From: a virus
IMG/VR virus record: IMGVR_UViG_3300040808_000595
Coordinates: 1-29,880 of that record
Reading direction: 5' to 3' (one strand)
DNA length: 29,880 nt
Both the position numbers and the translations under genes were made by a program. Shown piece by piece: positions 15,690 to 22,553 of the stretch; position 1 is the first letter of the stretch, and the number at the start of each line of letters is the position of its first letter. The notes below the pieces were generated by a model. It was not told the origin of the DNA, did not search any database, and worked only from the letters and a program-made list of their open reading frames with translations.

Positions 15690-16109
15690 TTATCGTTTTT
15701 TCCCAATGTTGTATTTAGGAACTAAGTTCCAGTCGTTCTTTTCTTTAAAAGATATAATCTTAATCTGCGACAGAGGTGCAAGATCTTCTTCTGTAAGTGG
15801 CTGAATGATTGTTACCAATCCCCAATCTGATAGAAGTTTTGTAATGCTGTTTCGTCTCTGTAGATCGTTCTCTGTTAAGTCCGCTTCTTTTCCGTCTAGT
15901 GCAAAAAGCTCTTTGAAGTGGGTAATAAAGTATCTACCTTGCTTATGTAAAATATGGCAAGACTGATATAAAATATTTTCTTTACGAGAAGCAACGCCGA
16001 TTCGTGAAAGTGTCTCACGAACTTTTAGAAAATCGTCTGGTTGACTTAGAAGGATTTCCATAGGTTTATATCCTGGGAAATCAATGTCAAAAAAATTGTC
16101 GTCGTTCAT
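15690..16109 (-). CDS. regA: RegA translational repressor
   Basis: A 139-aa protein matching T4 RegA in position (directly after gp62) and in residues: the N-terminal IDFPGYKPMEILLSQPDDFLKVRETLSRIG and the central RRNSITKLLSDWGLVTI. RegA binds AU-rich translation initiation regions of early mRNAs and blocks ribosome loading. Slightly longer than T4 RegA (122 aa). Its own start region is poor in ribosome-binding signal (CAGGCAAATGCGAAATG), which would suit autoregulation. A TATAAATA motif is 49 bases upstream. Several genes here have matching AU-rich starts (gp45, MoxR, the 58-aa gene, the HTH gene). Confidence 0.92.
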   Translation of the reverse strand: MNDDNFFDIDFPGYKPMEILLSQPDDFLKVRETLSRIGVASRKENILYQSCHILHKQGRYFITHFKELFALDGKEADLTENDLQRRNSITKLLSDWGLVTIIQPLTEEDLAPLSQIKIISFKEKNDWNLVPKYNIGKKR

Positions 16110-16157
16110 TTCGCATTTGCCTGTAATAATGTATCCATAACATATTGTGGATAAACT

Positions 16158-16165
16158 TATTTATA
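16158..16165 (-). promoter_or_regulatory. Putative late-type promoter before regA
   Basis: TATAAATA on the minus strand, overlapping the end of gene 62 and 49 bases before the regA start. Spacing is right, but late expression of RegA would be unexpected, so chance or a dual use is possible. Confidence 0.4.
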
Positions 16166-16616
16166 CTTTCCCACCTTTAGACGCTATGTTGTATTCTTTG
16201 ATACTTTCTATGTCTTCAGGAGATAAGATGCGAAGTGCTTCTTTTGCTTTGTTGTAACTATATTTAAAAAAGGTTTGGATTGCCTGCAGGTTTTCTTCTT
16301 CTGCTTTAATCCATTTGTTGTATCTCTTAGATTTGCGGATAACTCCCTTGAGGAATTCATACTGCATTTTATTATCTGTATGAGGACGACAATTCATTTC
16401 GTTAGCGGCGATTGCTGTATCAGCACCAAAGCCTAGCGACCTGTTAACGATAAATGCGTTGTACTGATTCTCGGACCAGTCATCTACAATTAAGTTGTCT
16501 TTGTTAAATGTAATACTGTTCGAAAAATCAAAAGGAGATATCTTTGTTAACTTCTCAACAAATTCATTCTCGTCAATTGATTCTACGGGCGGGCCTAGTT
16601 CTTCTAAAAAACTCAT
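16161..16616 (-). CDS. 62: Clamp loader small subunit, gp62-like
   Basis: A 151-aa protein between gp44 and RegA, as in T4. The sequence NRSLGFGADTAIAANEMNCRPH followed by a helical C-terminal half rich in Lys (KGVIRKSKRYNKWIKAEEE) matches what I know of phage gp62. It has no nucleotide-binding motif. In T4, one gp62 joins four gp44 subunits to open the gp45 clamp and load it on primer ends. It is a little shorter than T4 gp62 (187 aa). The start region has only a weak ribosome-binding site but an AU-rich ATTTATATTATG, possibly a RegA target. Confidence 0.88.
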   Translation of the reverse strand: MSFLEELGPPVESIDENEFVEKLTKISPFDFSNSITFNKDNLIVDDWSENQYNAFIVNRSLGFGADTAIAANEMNCRPHTDNKMQYEFLKGVIRKSKRYNKWIKAEEENLQAIQTFFKYSYNKAKEALRILSPEDIESIKEYNIASKGGKV

Positions 16617-16631
16617 AATATAAATTTACCT

Positions 16632-16859
16632 TCAATTCCAAATGATCCTTGTGGATCTCTTTATAACAAATATGGCAATAATCTCTTGTTGCACCACTTC
16701 AAGGACTCTGTCGTCATCATAAGCGTGTGTCCAAGAATAAAGACCGTTTTTGTGTTCGAGGTCTTTAACCCACAATTCGTGAGTATAACCGTTCCTGTAT
16801 ACCAACCTTATCTTTTCTAATTCCTCGGTGTGAGGGAATTTAATTTTAAAATGAAGCAT
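16632..16859 (-). CDS. Hypothetical 75-aa protein between clamp-loader genes
   Basis: A small protein of likely beta structure (MLHFKIKFPHTEELEKIRLV, then GYTHELWVKDLEH, then VLEVVQQEIIAIFVIKR). There is no recognisable domain. It starts after AGAGAGG, and its stop is 15 bases before the start of gene 62. It splits the otherwise contiguous 44-62 pair. Conserved position would suggest a link with the clamp loader, but the sequence itself gives no function. A TATAAATA at 16876-16883 is too close to its ATG to serve as a promoter with a normal leader. Confidence 0.65.
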   Translation of the reverse strand: MLHFKIKFPHTEELEKIRLVYRNGYTHELWVKDLEHKNGLYSWTHAYDDDRVLEVVQQEIIAIFVIKRSTRIIWN

Positions 16860-16886
16860 ATAACCTCTCTGCTATTATTTATAAAA

Positions 16887-17831
16887 TTATTTAAATTCAA
16901 CATTAGCCATGATCTCTGTGAGACATGCTGTAAGGTTAATCTCCTGGTCAGCCACGAATGCTGCTTTGTATTGATAGTCTGCAATGAGCAAAACCATTTG
17001 AGGAACGGATTTAATCTCAGGAAGTAATGAGTCAAAGATGTAACGGAAAATTCCTTGTGGATCTGTGTCCACATTGTTAGCAACCCACTGTCGCATCTTC
17101 TTCCAATCTTTGCCACGTAAAGAGTTAATCAACTCCTTAGTGTTTACTTCTGCAATGTTGCTGAGGATACCTTCGTCGATTATACCTGCCACAGAGTATC
17201 GCTGTAGTTCATTAATAACACGGCGATAGTCTGGGAAGTATTTAATTAGAAGTTCTGCTAAGACGTTTTCCTTAAACTCTACACCCTCATTGTTTAGGAT
17301 AACTTTCATACGATCCATGAACTTTGCTGCTAGCTTTGGTTTGTTACCATTGCCAGTTTTAAATTCAATAACCGTTGTCCTAGAATGTAAGGGAGAGATA
17401 ATTCGGTTCTTGTAGTTACAAGTAAAAATGAACCTACAATTCTCAGAGAATGTTTCAATAAAAGCACGTAAGGCAGGCTGTACTGAATCTTTATTCAAGT
17501 AGTCTGCTTCGTCAAGTATTACTACCTTAGTCTTACCCTCGAAACTAACTGCACTCGCGAACTGTTTAATTTTAGTCCTAAGTGTATCAATCTGACGACC
17601 CTCGTCCGAACCATTAATAATAATGTAGTCCGCACCAAGTTCTTCACACAGGGCTCTAGCTACTGTAGTCTTACCTGTACCTGCTGTTCCGCATAGTAAC
17701 AGGTTAGGAACTTCTCCTTGTTTTAAGAACTGCGAAAAAGTATTTTTTGTGTCCTCGGGGAGAACACATTCTTCAATTGTTCTCGGACGATACTTTTCCA
17801 CCCATAAGAATTTTTCTTGCACATTTTCCAT
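16887..17831 (-). CDS. 44: Clamp loader large subunit, gp44-like AAA+ ATPase
   Basis: A 314-aa protein. FLWVEKYRPRTIEECVLP is the classical clamp-loader N-terminus. GTAGTGKTT is Walker A, VVILDEADYL is Walker B (DEAD-type), and FTCNYKNRI is sensor 1. In the family the protein loads the gp45 clamp using ATP, together with gp62. The start is supported by AAGGTGAG 5 bases before ATG. Instead of following gene 45 directly, as in T4, it is separated from it by a 58-aa gene and a peroxiredoxin. Confidence 0.97.
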   Translation of the reverse strand: MENVQEKFLWVEKYRPRTIEECVLPEDTKNTFSQFLKQGEVPNLLLCGTAGTGKTTVARALCEELGADYIIINGSDEGRQIDTLRTKIKQFASAVSFEGKTKVVILDEADYLNKDSVQPALRAFIETFSENCRFIFTCNYKNRIISPLHSRTTVIEFKTGNGNKPKLAAKFMDRMKVILNNEGVEFKENVLAELLIKYFPDYRRVINELQRYSVAGIIDEGILSNIAEVNTKELINSLRGKDWKKMRQWVANNVDTDPQGIFRYIFDSLLPEIKSVPQMVLLIADYQYKAAFVADQEINLTACLTEIMANVEFK

Positions 17832-17862
17832 AACTCACCTTAACCATAATATAATAAATAAT

Positions 17863-18468
17863 TTAAGAACCGAAACGTTCTTTAATATCGGCGCTGTCAT
17901 CTAAGACTAGCTCGATATGTTTTCCCTCAGGCTCTACTGTGGCTTCGTCGTCGCCTGTAATAAAGTCATCGCCTCTGAGGAAGGCCAACACATTTTCAGG
18001 GGTAGAGATTTCATAAGGATCGTCGGCTGTATTGTGTCCGAATCCTTTCTCAATAAACCCTTGTTCAATCTCGCCATCGTTTACAACCATAGCGTATCTC
18101 CAAGAGCGTAGTCCAAATGTTACATGATCCTTTGCTACAGACATACCTAGACGATTAGTAAAAGCTACAGAACCATCTGGAATTGCCTTAACATTTTTAA
18201 TGTCTAGACTTTCGAACCATGCGTTCATTACGAACGAATCATTTACAGATAAGCAATAAACTTCATCAATGCCATTCTCAATGAACTCGTTATAACGAAT
18301 ATCAAACCCTGGGAGTTGGAAGTTAGAACACGTAGGAGTAAAGGCACCAGGCAGTGCGAATAAAACTACTCGCTTGCCTGAAAATACATCTTCACTCCTC
18401 AGAGTTTGCCATTCATTGTCAACTCTAGTTTGCCATTCAACGGCAGGAACTGCGGAAGAGAAAAACAT
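17863..18468 (-). CDS. Peroxiredoxin (Prx5-like, AhpC/TSA family)
   Basis: A 201-aa protein. LPGAFTPTCSNFQLPGFD contains the P-x-x-x-T-x-x-C active site with peroxidatic C47. LGLRSWRYAMVVNDGEIEQ holds the catalytic Arg, and VYCLSVNDSFVMNAW is typical of the Prx5 group. It should reduce H2O2 and organic peroxides using a thiol donor. Some bacterial Prx5 proteins are fused to glutaredoxin; here the protein ends in an acidic tail with no glutaredoxin domain, but a separate glutaredoxin is encoded at 28808-29047. Its ATG overlaps the TAA of the 58-aa gene (TAATG). Its place inside the clamp/clamp-loader operon implies early expression. Confidence 0.9.
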   Translation of the reverse strand: MFFSSAVPAVEWQTRVDNEWQTLRSEDVFSGKRVVLFALPGAFTPTCSNFQLPGFDIRYNEFIENGIDEVYCLSVNDSFVMNAWFESLDIKNVKAIPDGSVAFTNRLGMSVAKDHVTFGLRSWRYAMVVNDGEIEQGFIEKGFGHNTADDPYEISTPENVLAFLRGDDFITGDDEATVEPEGKHIELVLDDSADIKERFGS

Positions 18469-18644
18469 TATTCGTCACCTTCTTCAAATGGATCTAATTC
18501 ACCTTTAAGGATTTTCCTCATCATAGATAATGCGGCACCGTCTCTGTTAAAAATGTATTCAACATTCTCGCCATTTTTATCTACTTCAAGAATCCACCCG
18601 TTTGAGGCCTGCCTCAAAACAAAAGTCATTTTGTCGTTTTCCAT
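18468..18644 (-). CDS. Small 58-aa protein between gene 45 and peroxiredoxin
   Basis: A minus-strand reading frame starting MENDKMTFVLRQASNGWILE and ending DPFEEGDE, 58 residues. I accept it because TAGGAG sits about 7 bases before its ATG with the same TATATTATG run as gene 45, and because its TAA overlaps the peroxiredoxin ATG (TAATG). The N-terminal half looks like a beta-hairpin (FVLRQASNGWILEVDKNGENVEYIF), the second half a helix with an acidic tail. Short proteins of this look are found next to the clamp gene in marine T4-like phages, as far as I recall. The function is unknown. Confidence 0.7.
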   Translation of the reverse strand: MENDKMTFVLRQASNGWILEVDKNGENVEYIFNRDGAALSMMRKILKGELDPFEEGDE

Positions 18645-18658
18645 AATATACTCCTATA

Positions 18659-19315
18659 TTAGATCTCTGAAGAACGTTCCAAAGCCAACCAGTATTTTAA
18701 ATCGCTACTAGTGGATTGAAGGAACATGAATTTCTTCTGAGATAATGTTACTTTATAGGCTCCAGGGACAACTTTCAAGTTCTCAATCTGTAGTCTACAA
18801 TCAAATTCGACACTAGCGTCTCCAATAACTTGCTTGAAGCTATTCGATTTAGGAGTGCTAGGGTCGCCTACAGTAAGTGTTACCTTACCATCGTTCGTTA
18901 CAACCGAGAGCATAGGCGCTCCAGTAATTGCGGCTGCTTTCATAATCATACCCAAGTCATCTGCAGACAAGTCGAAACTGTAGAAGTCGTCTACTTCAAT
19001 TTGTTTATCAGGGGCGGATACAATAATGTTAGGGTCTGCATAAAAGTATTCAAACTTTGAGCTACCCTTAGATACTGTAATGGATTCGTCTCCAAAAGAT
19101 ACTTCTTGATCTTCCATGAGAGTTAAGAGAGCCAACAATCCATTTAGATCATAGATTGCAAACTCTTTGTCAAAAGTTTCTGATACTTCTGCTCGAGCAA
19201 AGATGTTCTTTCCAGTACTGATAGTAGAAAGAACATTTCCTTGTCGAACTAAAATATTAGAATTGACGGTTGCGAAATTCTTGAGAATGTCAAGAGTTGA
19301 TTTCGATATTTTCAT
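18659..19315 (-). CDS. 45: Sliding clamp, gp45-like
   Basis: A 218-aa protein. MKISKSTLDILKNFATVNSN is the typical clamp N-terminus, and the remainder alternates strands as in the two-domain gp45 monomer (for example FAIYDLNGLLALLTLMED and FEYFYADPNIIV). It forms a trimeric ring tethering gp43 to DNA and, in T4, also activates late transcription with gp55 and gp33. The start at 19315 follows GGAG with a TATATT spacer; four codons further up have no such site. It is preceded by a consensus promoter at 19345-19373 and heads the operon 45/58-aa/peroxiredoxin/44/75-aa/62/regA. Confidence 0.95.
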   Translation of the reverse strand: MKISKSTLDILKNFATVNSNILVRQGNVLSTISTGKNIFARAEVSETFDKEFAIYDLNGLLALLTLMEDQEVSFGDESITVSKGSSKFEYFYADPNIIVSAPDKQIEVDDFYSFDLSADDLGMIMKAAAITGAPMLSVVTNDGKVTLTVGDPSTPKSNSFKQVIGDASVEFDCRLQIENLKVVPGAYKVTLSQKKFMFLQSTSSDLKYWLALERSSEI

Positions 19316-19344
19316 AATATACTCCAATTGTTTTATGTCCGTGT

Positions 19345-19373
19345 ATTATACGGACTTTCATGATAAATGTCAA
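19345..19373 (-). promoter_or_regulatory. Sigma-70-type promoter for the gene 45 operon
   Basis: TTGACA (19373-19368), a 17-base spacer and TATAAT (19350-19345) on the minus strand, 29 bases before the gene 45 start. Perfect match to the consensus in both boxes. Confidence 0.9.
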
Positions 19374-19390
19374 GTACGAGTTGTACCGTT

Positions 19391-19717
19391 TTAGCTAGGG
19401 GTGTGTTCTACACCGTTCACAAAAATTTCAATGGTGACACCGTCAGATTCGCCACGCTGTTTAATATCTTGTAAAATATCTGTACCGCCATTTGCTTCAA
19501 TAGCAGTCAGGTATGTTTGAAAAGTTTCTTGATTTTCTGCGGTGAGAACTGCTTCTGCAACGGTTCCATCTTCATTCACATTGTAAGTCAGATCAATTCC
19601 GTGCGTTGTCAATAGGGAGCGTCTTTCGATATCCCAATCCGCTTGTTCAGCCGTAGCGGTTGGAAAGTCAACCAATACATTAGGGCGGGTGTATTTGTAG
19701 GTTACTACATGAGCCAT
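19391..19717 (-). CDS. Hypothetical 108-aa protein
   Basis: An acidic soluble protein with no recognised domain. The first 20 residues (MAHVVTYKYTRPNVLVDFPT) read as strands, then a helix (EQADWDIERRSLL), then a beta-rich middle and a hydrophilic C-terminus (VTIEIFVNGVEHTPS). The composition and the TATAAATA motif 37 bases upstream would suit a late, possibly virion-associated protein. It ends just before the gene 45 promoter, so it is not part of the clamp operon. Nothing in it points to an enzyme. Confidence 0.65.
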   Translation of the reverse strand: MAHVVTYKYTRPNVLVDFPTATAEQADWDIERRSLLTTHGIDLTYNVNEDGTVAEAVLTAENQETFQTYLTAIEANGGTDILQDIKQRGESDGVTIEIFVNGVEHTPS

Positions 19718-19742
19718 TTTTAATCTCCGATTAGGTTATAAA

Positions 19743-20045
19743 TTACTTACCACTATTTATAAGATTTTTCTTATTGACATCATGGACATGGAGTGCAATT
19801 ATACCGTAGTGGATAACCTTCATCAAGTCCTTTCGCCAATCTTCTTCGGTTCCTTTATTGCCGTACCGTTGGGCATACTTTAAGACATTTCCAATACAAA
19901 AACCCTCACCGTGTCCGCCATCAATGATGAACTCGGTTGCTTGATATTTGTTTTGTGAATAATGCTGACTATAAGTCGCATCAATATAGTCTTTGATTTC
20001 TTTAAGGGCTTCTCCCTCGTTATATTTATACTGCGGCTGCTTCAT
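19743..20045 (-). CDS. DUF3310-like small protein
   Basis: A 100-aa protein. GEGFCIGNVLKYAQRYGNKG followed by DLMKVIHYGIIALH matches the core of the phage DUF3310 family (glycine/asparagine turn, K-Y-x-x-R, then a D-L-x-K-x-x-x-Y helix). These proteins are small helical proteins found in many phages, sometimes annotated as nucleotide kinase-like, without a proven role. The start follows GAGGTTAAAAG and overlaps the upstream gene end by 20 bases. A TATAAATA motif at the gene end probably serves the next gene. Confidence 0.7.
   Translation of the reverse strand: MKQPQYKYNEGEALKEIKDYIDATYSQHYSQNKYQATEFIIDGGHGEGFCIGNVLKYAQRYGNKGTEEDWRKDLMKVIHYGIIALHVHDVNKKNLINSGK
19754..19761 (-). promoter_or_regulatory. 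Putative T4-type late promoter
   Basis: TATAAATA on the minus strand, 37 bases upstream of the 108-aa gene at 19391-19717 and overlapping the end of the DUF3310-like gene. Confidence 0.55.
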
Positions 20046-20559
20046 CTTTTAACCTCAAATAAGTCATTAATATGTATTGGTCCTCGTCCGCGGGGGCAAT
20101 ACTGTATTCATAAAGCCAAGCGTAAGGGAATACCGTTAGATACCCCTGTACCTGCTGTGTCTCTATTCCTGCGTGTTCAAATTTTATGTTACCACCTGAG
20201 ACAGTGTTTAGATGATACATCATTGCTAAGCGTCTCTTAGGGGTTCCATAATTATCAAAGAATACTTTAGCACCCTCTCCCTTTGGTATTTTAGTTACCA
20301 CCACGTGCTCAATCTCAGAACTTCTAAGCCTAAGAGAATTGACTACATACTGTGGTACTAGTGCCGAATAGGACCCAACAGAGGAGAGTATAGGGGCGCT
20401 AAGATTTGTCCTAAATTTACTATCCACATCTGAGAACAATAAGCACCCATTATGTGAATGATGATTTTGTGGATTCTCTTCCATTAACTTAATGGTCTCC
20501 CGGCACAAATCGTCCGGGAGACCTTCGTCAAAGTATTTGATGTAATTAGAAAGTAACAT
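20026..20559 (-). CDS. Degenerate 2OG-oxygenase-fold protein
   Basis: About 177 aa. The order RRLAMMYHLNTVSGGNIKFEHAGI followed by GYLTVFPYAWLYEYSIAP follows the double-stranded beta-helix of 2OG-Fe(II) oxygenases: R-L-x-x-x-Y-x-L-N, then G-G-x-x-x-F, then G-x-x-x-x-F-P. However the HxD motif reads FFD, the distal His position region reads YAWLYEY, and the 2OG-binding basic residue is Gln (DQYILMTYL). Iron binding by the usual triad is therefore unlikely. It may be a structural or regulatory relative. The start is uncertain: ATG at 20559 has AGGTG close by, and ATG at 20571 is an alternative. It overlaps the MoxR gene end. Confidence 0.65.
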   Translation of the reverse strand: MLLSNYIKYFDEGLPDDLCRETIKLMEENPQNHHSHNGCLLFSDVDSKFRTNLSAPILSSVGSYSALVPQYVVNSLRLRSSEIEHVVVTKIPKGEGAKVFFDNYGTPKRRLAMMYHLNTVSGGNIKFEHAGIETQQVQGYLTVFPYAWLYEYSIAPADEDQYILMTYLRLKDEAAAV

Positions 20560-21742
20560 CTTCACCTGCATCAACTACTTCTTCCGTCGCTACTTCTTCA
20601 GTAACTTCGGGTTGTGCCGCAGGGTCGACCTTTGAGTACAAGTCAACAAACGCTGCCTTTGTATCTTCATCGAACCTGTTGACACATAATTGTACAGCCT
20701 TGAGCTTATCACCGAACATCGCGAATGCGTTAACAATGTGTTCAAGCCTACGCGTGCTAACCAACTCGTCAATGGCGCCTTCGAAGTAAGTCTTACGAAT
20801 GACCTCGGACCATGTTACTAGGTGAGTAGCAAACTCTTCGTCTGTACAATTTGCTTTAGCCATTTTATTGAGAACAATCTTTTTCTCAGTGGCTGCTGTA
20901 GGGTATTCCTGCTCTACGGTGATTGCGAATCTCTCCAGGAACGCCTCGTCCAAAAGTTGGGCGCTGATGAACTTTCCGTCATCTGAGCCTTTGCCTTTTG
21001 TATTAGCCGTTGCCACAACCGTGAACCCGGGAGCAGGAATAACAGTCTCGCCGTTCTTCTTGTTAAAGTAAGATTTGCCTTCAAGTATGGCCTGGAGGCA
21101 CATGAGCTTGTTGGATCCTCTGTCTACTTCATCAAGGATAAGTACCGCGCCACGTTTCATGGCGGTGAGGACCGGTCCTTCTCTATAAACGACGTTACCG
21201 TCAACTAGTGTATTTCCACCGATCAAATCGTCTTCGTCGGTTTCAATACTAATATTTACACGAATCGCCTCACGTTTTAGATTCGCACATACTTGTTCAA
21301 CCATCGTAGTCTTACCATTACCTGATAATCCTGAGATGAATATTGGATAGAACATTGGAGACTGAAGAACTTTCTTCAAATCTCGATAGAAGCCAAAGGG
21401 CACAAACGTGCTGTCTTTGACTGGGATTAAATTTTCTATATCCACGTTTAACTTTGCCTGTGTTAGGACCTTGGCTTCAGGAGTCTCGACTACCATCACT
21501 GGAGTCTTTGGAACTACCTGCATCTGAGTCTTTTGGATTGGCGCCATGTTTCCTTGAAACATACTTGCCAAATTGTAAAGTCCTCGAGACACTTTCCAAT
21601 CGTCTTTGTTAACAATCCAGGACGGAAAGGGTTGTCCTAGTTCTTCGGCAGTCTTTAGGATATCAATCCTTTTGAACTGTCCGTTTTGAGTATCCTTTTC
21701 TTTCAATGCCGATACCAACTGCTCTCGTTCTAATGTCATCAT
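20546..21742 (-). CDS. MoxR/CobS-like AAA+ ATPase
   Basis: A 398-aa protein. Walker A is GLSGNGKT (about 138-145), Walker B is VLILDEVDRG, and VVATANTKGKGSDDGKF followed by LDEAFLERF carries sensor 1 and the arginine-finger region. This is the MoxR/CobS group, which remodels protein partners containing a VWA domain. Marine T4-like phages often have this gene, named cobS by homology with cobaltochelatase, though cobalamin work is unproven. A partner VWA protein is encoded two genes upstream at 22550-24793, with a near-identical promoter. I start at 21742 because GAGGAC precedes it; longer readings begin within the promoter's own start region. Confidence 0.92.
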   Translation of the reverse strand: MMTLEREQLVSALKEKDTQNGQFKRIDILKTAEELGQPFPSWIVNKDDWKVSRGLYNLASMFQGNMAPIQKTQMQVVPKTPVMVVETPEAKVLTQAKLNVDIENLIPVKDSTFVPFGFYRDLKKVLQSPMFYPIFISGLSGNGKTTMVEQVCANLKREAIRVNISIETDEDDLIGGNTLVDGNVVYREGPVLTAMKRGAVLILDEVDRGSNKLMCLQAILEGKSYFNKKNGETVIPAPGFTVVATANTKGKGSDDGKFISAQLLDEAFLERFAITVEQEYPTAATEKKIVLNKMAKANCTDEEFATHLVTWSEVIRKTYFEGAIDELVSTRRLEHIVNAFAMFGDKLKAVQLCVNRFDEDTKAAFVDLYSKVDPAAQPEVTEEVATEEVVDAGEDVTF

Positions 21743-21778
21743 AATATAGTCCTCACTATTTTTAAGTTGTTTTTTCAT

Positions 21779-21795
21779 TTTATACAAGTATTATA
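21779..21795 (-). promoter_or_regulatory. 17-bp shared element, copy 2
   Basis: Identical to the blocks at 2237-2253 and 24816-24832, spanning the -10 and start region of the MoxR promoter. See the finding on the three-promoter group. Confidence 0.7.
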
Positions 21796-21818
21796 CAGCC
21801 TATTTTTTCAAAAGTCAA
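21790..21818 (-). promoter_or_regulatory. Sigma-70-type promoter for the MoxR ATPase
   Basis: TTGACT (21818-21813), a 17-base spacer and TATAAT (21795-21790) on the minus strand, 48 bases before the MoxR start. Long A/T tracts upstream of the -35 look like an UP element. Confidence 0.88.
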
Positions 21819-21838
21819 GCAAAAAACGCACTTTTTTT
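21812..21838. repeat. 27-bp promoter-upstream repeat, copy A
   Basis: These 27 bases, covering the -35 box and upstream A/T tract, recur without mismatch at 24849-24875 in front of the VWA gene. The match includes AAAAAACGCAC and a seven-base T run. Confidence 0.85.
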
Positions 21839-21869
21839 CACTTTTTTTCAACTCTTTTGCCATATAATA

Positions 21870-22553
21870 TCAATAACTTAGGCCCTTACCTAACATTCCA
21901 CCCGTTTTATCTTCCGGATATTCCGTCGCAAACTCTAATTGCTCTACCAAACGTTCGTATACCTTAATCTCAGGACGCAAGTAACGGAACAAATCCATTC
22001 TATAATTAGGGTATTCTAGAGCCTCTTCAACTGCTGCTAGAACTTTAGGATCACTTTCGTTTCTTGTTTCAACTTGTGAATAACCCAGCTGGGTTAATAG
22101 TGTGTTCATTTGTTTTAAGTGAACTATCTTACAATTCTCAGGAACTACAAACCTATCTAGCCAGTTTGAGGTATGTACATCTCGCAATCCCCAATTATTA
22201 GAATTATTATGATTGACCTGGAACTTAATGTAATGATCCCAAAAGGAAGGGTCTCTTAAGATCGGCATTGAGACGAGATGGTTATGCAACTCTAGGTTAC
22301 TGAACTTCTCTTTTTCCTGTGGGCCCAACATTAACCTCGAGACAGAGTATGTCCTATTTGATATCAAGCCACTGACATACCTTTCATAAGGGTGTCGGAT
22401 AAGCATCCACTTCTGTTTCTTACCAGGCTCTAAATCTAAGTAAGAACCAGAGTTTATACCCTTGATATATCTTAAGGTTGATGTCCCTACTTTTGGAGCA
22501 GAGATTATGACATTATTTTTATCGTTAAAAATATCCAACGGTTTTGGAATCAT
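21870..22553 (-). CDS. Sulfotransferase family protein
   Basis: A 227-aa protein. IISAPKVGTSTLRYI (residues 16-30) is the 5'-phosphosulfate-binding loop and LIRHPYERYVSGL (51-63) is the 3'-phosphate-binding motif that together bind PAPS in sulfotransferases. It would transfer sulfate to a sugar, lipid or protein; the acceptor is unknown. The ATG overlaps the TGA of the VWA gene (ATGA), so its expression is tied to that gene. There is no membrane anchor, unlike Golgi enzymes. Together with the dehydrogenase and glycosyltransferase-like genes it suggests modification of a carbohydrate on the host surface or virion. Confidence 0.85.
   Translation of the reverse strand: MIPKPLDIFNDKNNVIISAPKVGTSTLRYIKGINSGSYLDLEPGKKQKWMLIRHPYERYVSGLISNRTYSVSRLMLGPQEKEKFSNLELHNHLVSMPILRDPSFWDHYIKFQVNHNNSNNWGLRDVHTSNWLDRFVVPENCKIVHLKQMNTLLTQLGYSQVETRNESDPKVLAAVEEALEYPNYRMDLFRYLRPEIKVYERLVEQLEFATEYPEDKTGGMLGKGLSY

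Noticed and set aside
16876-16883. TATAAATA before the 75-aa gene
   Set aside because: It is only 17 bases from the ATG, so a transcript would lack a complete ribosome-binding site. The motif at 29060-29067 before glutaredoxin fails for the same reason.
20023-20030. TATAAATA late-promoter motif
   Set aside because: It lies inside the DUF3310-like coding sequence, far from the next start, and encodes ordinary residues (QYKYN region), so it is probably chance.
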